Shown one piece after another: positions 6,499 through 9,965 of a DNA stretch of 9,965 nt. The notes under the pieces were generated by a model. That model saw only the letters and a list, made by a program, of their open reading frames with translations. It was not told where the DNA came from and searched no databases. Source of the DNA: Candidatus Proendomicrobium guianensium (GTDB lineage Bacteria > Elusimicrobiota > Endomicrobiia > Endomicrobiales > Endomicrobiaceae); the NCBI GenBank assembly GCA_009785775.1, contig WQVR01000019.1, positions 1 through 9,965 on the forward strand. The letters are read 5' to 3'. Position 1 is the stretch's first letter. The number at the start of each line of letters is the position of its first letter. The position numbers and the translations under genes are program-made.

Positions 6499-7835
6499 AG
6501 CTTTTCTCCTTGTTTGTAAATATCTCCGGCGCCAAGCGTTAAAACAATGTTGCCAGCGTGCAGGCGGTTTTTAATTCCGGCAGGGCAGGTGTATAGCAAA
6601 GCGTTTTTAGAATGTATGTTTATTGCGCCGGCAAGCGCTTTAGCATTTACGCCGTGTATTTTTTTTTCACTTGCCGCGTAAATGTCTGACACATGCACCT
6701 CGTCGGCGTTTATAAAAGATTTGCCAAACCCTTCAAGCAAATTTTGCGTGCGGGTATAGCGGTGCGGTTGAAAAAGCACAATAAGCTTGCGTTTAGGCCA
6801 CTTGTATTTTATTGCCGCTAGCGTTGCTTGAATTTCGGTCGGGTGGTGGCCGTAATCGTCTATAACCGTGATGCCCGAGCGTTCACCTTTAATTTCAAGG
6901 CGCCGCCCTACGCCTGCATATGCCGAAAGAGCTTTTGTTATTTTAGAAATGTCTATGCCAAGTTCTAAGCCCACGCCGGTGGCGGCTAAGCAATTTAAAA
7001 TATTATGTTTACCCAAAAGTTTTGTACAAGCCTTGCCTAGTTTTTTTGATTTATATTTTATGGTAAATTCTGTGCATTCGGGAGTGTTTTTTATGTTTAC
7101 CGCGGTAAGGTCTGCTCCCGAATTAAACCCGTAAGTAATATAACGCCTTTTTAAAAGCGGCAAAATTTCTTTAACGGCGGCGTCATCTGAACATACTACA
7201 GCCGCGCCGTAAAAAGGCACGCTGTTTATATGGCGCACGAAAGCGTTTTTTAAGTTTTCCATGGTGCCGTAATAATCTAAGTGGTCATTATCTATATTGG
7301 TAACGGCGGTAATTACGGGGGAAAGTTTTAGAAAAGAGCCGTCAGACTCGTCAGCTTCGGCAATAAGATATTTGCCGCGACCAAGCCGTGCGGAACTTTT
7401 TAAATTTTTTAAACGCCCGCCGATAACTATTGTGGGGTCTAGCCCCCCTTCGCCCATAACTAGTGAGGCAAGCGAAGTTGTTGTAGTTTTGCCGTGCGTG
7501 CCTGCTATTGTAACGGCATATTTTAAACGCGCGAGTTCTGCAAGCATTTCAACGCGGGGTATTACGGGAATTTTATTTCGTGCGGCTTCTAAAACTTCCG
7601 GGTTGTCTGGTTGCACTGCAGTTGAAGTTACGACAACGCCGGCATTTTTAACGTGTTTTTTGTTATGCCCTATAAAAACTTTAGCGCCGAGCTTTACAAG
7701 GTGCGCGGTAACTTCGGTTTTTTTTATGTCTGACCCTGTAACACGGTGGCCTAAATTAAGCAAAACTTCGGCGATACCGCTCATTCCGGAGCCGCCAATG
7801 CCCACAAAGTGTATATTTTGAACCTTATCAAACAT
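6483..7835 (-). CDS. murC: UDP-N-acetylmuramate--L-alanine ligase
   Basis: MurC is a cytoplasmic ATP-dependent ligase that adds L-Ala to UDP-MurNAc, the first step of stem-peptide assembly. The 450-aa product has the three Mur-ligase domains. An N-terminal Rossmann domain carries GIGGSGMSGIAE (12-23). The central ATPase domain has the P-loop GTHGKTTT (112-119), EADESDGS and NIDNDHLDYYG. The C-terminal domain begins near VGRRLEI and includes DDYGHHPTE and FQPHRYTRT. Length and motifs are all normal. The start ATG at 7833-7835 has GGGG upstream at good spacing. It is the first gene of the operon, with a promoter in the 66-bp gap after rtcB. Its 3' end carries the ribosome-binding site and probable ATT start of murB. 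Other substrates, such as those of the recycling ligase Mpl, are unlikely given the murB-ddl context. Confidence 0.97.
   Translation of the reverse strand: MFDKVQNIHFVGIGGSGMSGIAEVLLNLGHRVTGSDIKKTEVTAHLVKLGAKVFIGHNKKHVKNAGVVVTSTAVQPDNPEVLEAARNKIPVIPRVEMLAELARLKYAVTIAGTHGKTTTTSLASLVMGEGGLDPTIVIGGRLKNLKSSARLGRGKYLIAEADESDGSFLKLSPVITAVTNIDNDHLDYYGTMENLKNAFVRHINSVPFYGAAVVCSDDAAVKEILPLLKRRYITYGFNSGADLTAVNIKNTPECTEFTIKYKSKKLGKACTKLLGKHNILNCLAATGVGLELGIDISKITKALSAYAGVGRRLEIKGERSGITVIDDYGHHPTEIQATLAAIKYKWPKRKLIVLFQPHRYTRTQNLLEGFGKSFINADEVHVSDIYAASEKKIHGVNAKALAGAINIHSKNALLYTCPAGIKNRLHAGNIVLTLGAGDIYKQGEKLLTLI
6496..6511 (-). promoter_or_regulatory. Shine-Dalgarno and ATT start codon of murB
   Basis: On the minus strand AAGGAG (6511-6506) is followed by 7 nt and then ATT (6498-6496) in the murB frame, all inside the end of murC. 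This is the strongest Shine-Dalgarno match seen in the operon and has ideal spacing. No ATG, GTG or TTG exists in the murB frame between the upstream stop at 6571-6573 and codon 49 of the protein, so the site decides the start. The other candidates are ATA (6486-6484) and ATT (6483-6481), both at the murC stop but too far from the ribosome-binding sequence. Confidence 0.65.
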
Positions 7836-7864
7836 GTATAACCCCGTTGTAATCAGTTTGCGAC

Positions 7865-7893
7865 ATTATATAAAAATATACTCATTTTTGAAA
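7865..7893 (-). promoter_or_regulatory. Probable sigma-70-type promoter of the murC operon
   Basis: On the minus strand TTTCAA (7893-7888, a weak -35 with three of six consensus bases) is separated by 17 bp from a perfect TATAAT (7870-7865). Transcription would start near 7858, giving a leader of about 22 nt before the murC ATG, containing GGGG as the ribosome-binding site. The position between the rtcB stop and murC supports it. I see no operator or riboswitch in the short leader. Confidence 0.6.
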
Positions 7894-7901
7894 TGTTTTT
7901 T

Positions 7902-9032
7902 CTATCCTTTCAGTACAGCCATAGGGGAAAGTTCAACTTTTATTTTTACCAAGTCGGTCTGGCTTGACATTACCTCTGTGATATTTTTGTATGCGGACGG
8001 CGCTTCGTCTAAATCTTTTACGCCGCGTATAGAGTGGAGAATGTTTAATTTGTTAAGACGCTCGGCTTCTTTTGCTACGGATAATTCCTGCATTGCTTTT
8101 GTGCGGCTCATTAGTCTGCCCGCCCCGTGAGAGCAACTGTTAAAACTTTCGGGGTTTCCAAGCCCGCTAACAATGTAAGACTTAGTGCCTTGGGAACCGG
8201 GAATAATGCCCACTTCGCCCAAGCGCGCCGAAGTTGCCCCTTTGCGGTGCAGCCAAACATTATGCCCGAAATGATTTTCACGCGCGGCATAATTATGGTG
8301 TATATCATAAGACCGGTTAGCCTTTCCGTCTGCAAGCCCCGAAATTATTGACGACACAACCCGTGCCATTTCAAGCCTGTTTTGGCGCGCAAATTCTAAG
8401 CAATAATTCATTTCGTCTAAATACTCTTTAAACAGGGGGCTGCTCTCGGGGATATATGCCAAGTCAAAACCGGCGGGAAGTTCTGTGCCTGTTTGCTTAT
8501 TATATTTTTTTGCTTGTGTATTGTAATAGTCTGCCACTTGTTTGCCGAGGTTACGGCTGCCCGAGTGTATCATAAACCAAATTTTACCGTCAGAACCTTT
8601 TTGAATTTCAATAAAGTGGTTTCCGCCGCCCAAGGTTCCCATTTGGCAACGCGCGTTTTGGTAGTGTTGCGCCACTACTTTTCCGGAGTGATTTTTTGGA
8701 ATTTGCGCTATATCTTTTGCTACTTTGTGGAGGTTAAACCCCATAGGAATAGAACTTCTTATTTCGCCGATAATTTTTTTAAGGGTGTGCGCTTCTAACT
8801 CTGTAAGCGATGTTTGGCATGCCGTAACTCCGCAACCTATATCAACGCCAACGGCATTAGGAATTATCACACCCTCGCACGCAAGTACCCCGCCTATGGG
8901 CATACCGTAACCTGTGTGGCAATCCGGCATTACGGCAATATGTTTAAACGCGAAAGGCAGCCTTGCAAGATTGTCAATTTGCTTTTGGGCGGACGCCTCA
9001 ATATCTTTACACCAAGATTTAATTTCTAACAT
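7902..9032 (-). CDS. rtcB: RtcB family RNA-splicing ligase (3'-phosphate / 5'-OH joining)
   Basis: RtcB uses GTP and Mn(2+) to seal RNA ends bearing 2',3'-cyclic phosphate or 3'-phosphate to 5'-OH ends, in tRNA splicing or RNA repair. With the start chosen here the product has 376 aa. Its motifs are MPDCHTGYGMPIGG (35-48), GVDIGCGV with Asp64 and Cys67, and GGGNHFIE with His139. HSGSRNLG carries His156, DIHHNYA has His245/246, and SHGAGRLMSR contains His302, equivalent to the guanylylated His. All metal and nucleotide ligands appear present. I chose ATG at 9030-9032 (MLEIKSW). The frame stays open 50 codons further, but that extension is hydrophobic, unlike the family, and would run across the divergent promoter into the V-ATPase gene. 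No archease, rtcA or rtcR gene is visible nearby. The upstream sequence lacks a clear Shine-Dalgarno. The cellular substrate is unknown. Confidence 0.93.
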   Translation of the reverse strand: MLEIKSWCKDIEASAQKQIDNLARLPFAFKHIAVMPDCHTGYGMPIGGVLACEGVIIPNAVGVDIGCGVTACQTSLTELEAHTLKKIIGEIRSSIPMGFNLHKVAKDIAQIPKNHSGKVVAQHYQNARCQMGTLGGGNHFIEIQKGSDGKIWFMIHSGSRNLGKQVADYYNTQAKKYNKQTGTELPAGFDLAYIPESSPLFKEYLDEMNYCLEFARQNRLEMARVVSSIISGLADGKANRSYDIHHNYAARENHFGHNVWLHRKGATSARLGEVGIIPGSQGTKSYIVSGLGNPESFNSCSHGAGRLMSRTKAMQELSVAKEAERLNKLNILHSIRGVKDLDEAPSAYKNITEVMSSQTDLVKIKVELSPMAVLKG

Positions 9033-9039
9033 AATAACA

Positions 9040-9045
9040 ATTGTA
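9040..9045 (-). promoter_or_regulatory. Possible -10 element for rtcB
   Basis: TACAAT on the minus strand lies 7 nt upstream of the rtcB ATG, so transcription from it would begin at or next to the start codon. That would fit the absence of a Shine-Dalgarno sequence and suggest a leaderless or nearly leaderless mRNA. No good -35 is found at 16-18 bp, so the call is tentative. Confidence 0.3.
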
Positions 9046-9055
9046 CCAAAAAAGC

Positions 9056-9084
9056 TTGAGCAAAAGCACGAAATGTGGTAATAT
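9056..9084 (+). promoter_or_regulatory. Probable promoter of the V-ATPase operon
   Basis: TTGAGC (9056-9061, four of six -35 consensus bases) is separated by 17 bp from TAATAT (9079-9084), which is preceded by TGG, an extended -10 motif. Transcription would start near 9091, leaving a leader of about 30 nt with AGAGGA (9112-9117) as ribosome-binding site before the ATG at 9122. It lies back to back with the presumed rtcB start region within an 89-bp divergent intergenic segment. Confidence 0.45.
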
Positions 9085-9121
9085 AACGCAATATAAATAC
9101 GAAATATTTTAAGAGGATAAT

Positions 9122-9739
9122 ATGGAAATTCAATTGCAAGAATTAATAGACAAAATAAAAAAAGACGGTATAGAAGCCACATCTGCCGAAACCGCCAAAC
9201 TAAAAAGCGACGCCGAAGCAGAAGCAGCTAAGATTATAGCTGCCGCACAAAAAGAAGCGGAAAGCATTGTCGCAAAGGGCAAAGCAGACGCTGAACGTTT
9301 AGAAAAAGCCGGTATAGCCGCCATACAGCAGGCCTCCCGCAATTTGATATTGGCTTTTAAAGCAGAAATTCAAACGCTTTTAGACAAAATTATATCTCAG
9401 TCAAGCGCTACTGCCTACGGGGAAGATACGCTTAAAACGGTATTGCCCGAAATTTTAAAAAACTGGGCGGCGGGCTCCGGCGCCGACTCTCTTAACGTGC
9501 TTTTGTCTGAAAAAGAACTAAAAAAACTAGAAAGTTGGTTTAATACTAAGCTTACGGCTGAATTAAAAAAAGGCGTAGAATTAAAGCCCGTGCGCAATTT
9601 AGATTCGGGCTTTCGCATTGCCGAAAAAGACGGCTCAGCTTATTACGATTTTTCAGCCCAAGCCATAACACAACTTCTTTCGGCTTACCTTACTCCAAGG
9701 CTTGCCGAAATTATTAAAACTCAAGACAAAGGTATGTAA
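9122..9739 (+). CDS. atpE: V-type (A/V-type) ATPase subunit E, peripheral stalk
   Basis: Subunit E pairs with a partner stalk subunit to form the peripheral stator that holds the catalytic A/B head against the membrane sector of the rotary ATPase. The 205-aa product has the expected two parts. Residues 1 to about 90 form a long, charged, Ala/Lys/Glu-rich coiled-coil helix (for example AEAEAAKIIAAAQKEAES). The C-terminal globular region, from about 100 to 205, includes the LNVLLSEKELKKLE and DSGFRIAEKDGSAYYDFS stretches typical of V-type E subunits. Bacterial F-type stalk subunit b would carry an N-terminal membrane helix, which is absent here. The ATG has AGAGGA upstream. It starts a plus-strand operon; the next gene begins 2 bp after its stop and belongs to a family usually found between E and A in bacterial V-ATPase operons. 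Whether the complex pumps H+ or Na+ cannot be told from here. Confidence 0.9.
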   Translation: MEIQLQELIDKIKKDGIEATSAETAKLKSDAEAEAAKIIAAAQKEAESIVAKGKADAERLEKAGIAAIQQASRNLILAFKAEIQTLLDKIISQSSATAYGEDTLKTVLPEILKNWAAGSGADSLNVLLSEKELKKLESWFNTKLTAELKKGVELKPVRNLDSGFRIAEKDGSAYYDFSAQAITQLLSAYLTPRLAEIIKTQDKGM

Positions 9740-9741
9740 AT

Positions 9742-9965
9742 ATGTCGCGCCACTACTACTATCTTGCCGCGCAGCTTCCCGGGCTTGCTTATGGTCAGGC
9801 AATGCCAATGACTTCACTTATGTTTAAAGAGCTGGCGCGCGAGCATTTAACCGCCTCTGACGCAGAGGAGTTAGACCGTTGCGTTTTGGGCGAGCAGTCC
9901 TCGGGGTTTGGGCAGGCAAAATCAGAATTTTTGAAAAATTGGCAAAAATGGGAAACAGCGCTTAG
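9742..9965 (+). CDS. DUF2764 protein of the V-ATPase operon, 5' part
   Basis: The gene opens with ATG at 9742, two bases after the TAA of the subunit E gene, and is cut by the window end after 74 codons. The visible N-terminus (MSRHYYYLAAQLPGLAYG, then MPMTSLMFKELARE and LTASDAEELDRC) matches the YYxL-SLP pattern of DUF2764 proteins. These lie between the E and A subunit genes in chlamydial and spirochaetal V-ATPase operons and are thought to serve as a C-subunit-like or accessory part; their function is not established. There is no signal peptide or membrane segment in the visible part, which is rich in charged residues. An overlap-like 2-bp gap indicates co-translation with subunit E. If the call is right, atpA should follow just outside the window. 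Confidence 0.75.
   Translation, partial: MSRHYYYLAAQLPGLAYGQAMPMTSLMFKELAREHLTASDAEELDRCVLGEQSSGFGQAKSEFLKNWQKWETAL

Noticed and set aside
7894..7918. Rho-independent terminator just after rtcB
   Set aside because: Only a weak TGAAA/TTTCA pairing with a long loop is visible and no T-tract follows, so some read-through from rtcB into murC is possible.
9090..9108. Inverted repeat AATAT / ATATT upstream of the V-ATPase gene as an operator
   Set aside because: Five AT-only base pairs separated by 9 nt are expected by chance in such AT-rich sequence.
9033..9182. A 50-residue hydrophobic N-terminal extension of RtcB that could look like a membrane anchor
   Set aside because: It lies upstream of the family-typical MLEIKSW start, overlaps the divergent promoter region and the first codons of the V-ATPase gene, and has no family precedent. 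It is an open frame by chance in AT-rich DNA.

Overview
The window is about 40% G+C by eye and densely coded. It comes from a bacterium with a peptidoglycan wall, FtsZ-based division and a V-type (A/V) ATPase. A short mur-fts cluster next to a bacterial V-ATPase operon with a DUF2764 gene, plus the AT-rich codon style, suggests an Elusimicrobium-like organism (Elusimicrobiota). This is inferred from gene content only. Spirochaetes and other V-ATPase-bearing lineages remain possible.

Layout. Positions 1-239 (+) hold the 3' part of queF (queuosine pathway). It converges on a long minus-strand operon read from 7835 down to 254: murC, murB, ddl, ftsQ, ftsA, ftsZ, pgeF, guaD. Junctions are tight: murC/murB, murB/ddl, ddl/ftsQ and pgeF/guaD overlap, and the other gaps are 25 to 48 bp. 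A good promoter sits just upstream of murC (TATAAT with a weak -35), and a hairpin followed by a T-rich tail lies after guaD. Upstream of murC, also on the minus strand, is rtcB (RNA ligase). A divergent 89-bp intergenic region separates rtcB from the start of a plus-strand V-ATPase operon: the subunit E gene at 9122-9739, then a DUF2764 gene cut by the window end.

How the genes work together. MurC, MurB and Ddl make cytoplasmic peptidoglycan precursors. FtsQ, FtsA and FtsZ are divisome components, so precursor supply and septation are co-transcribed as a reduced dcw cluster lacking murG, ftsW and the other mur ligases here. PgeF is reported to remove mis-added L-serine from the MurC product in E. 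coli, which fits its place in a murC operon. GuaD is translationally coupled to PgeF, and PgeF relatives also phosphorolyse purine nucleosides, so the last two genes might instead form a purine-salvage pair.

The most notable observation is the start of murB. The conserved N-terminus is encoded in frame upstream of the first conventional start codon, but that open stretch has no ATG, GTG or TTG. A strong Shine-Dalgarno sequence (AAGGAG) sits 7 nt before an ATT codon at 6496-6498, so MurB probably uses a rare AUU start. MurB also has Cys where the family usually has its catalytic Ser. I saw no mobile element, CRISPR array, rRNA or tRNA, no gene-free stretch over 300 bases, and no clearly novel multi-gene system.
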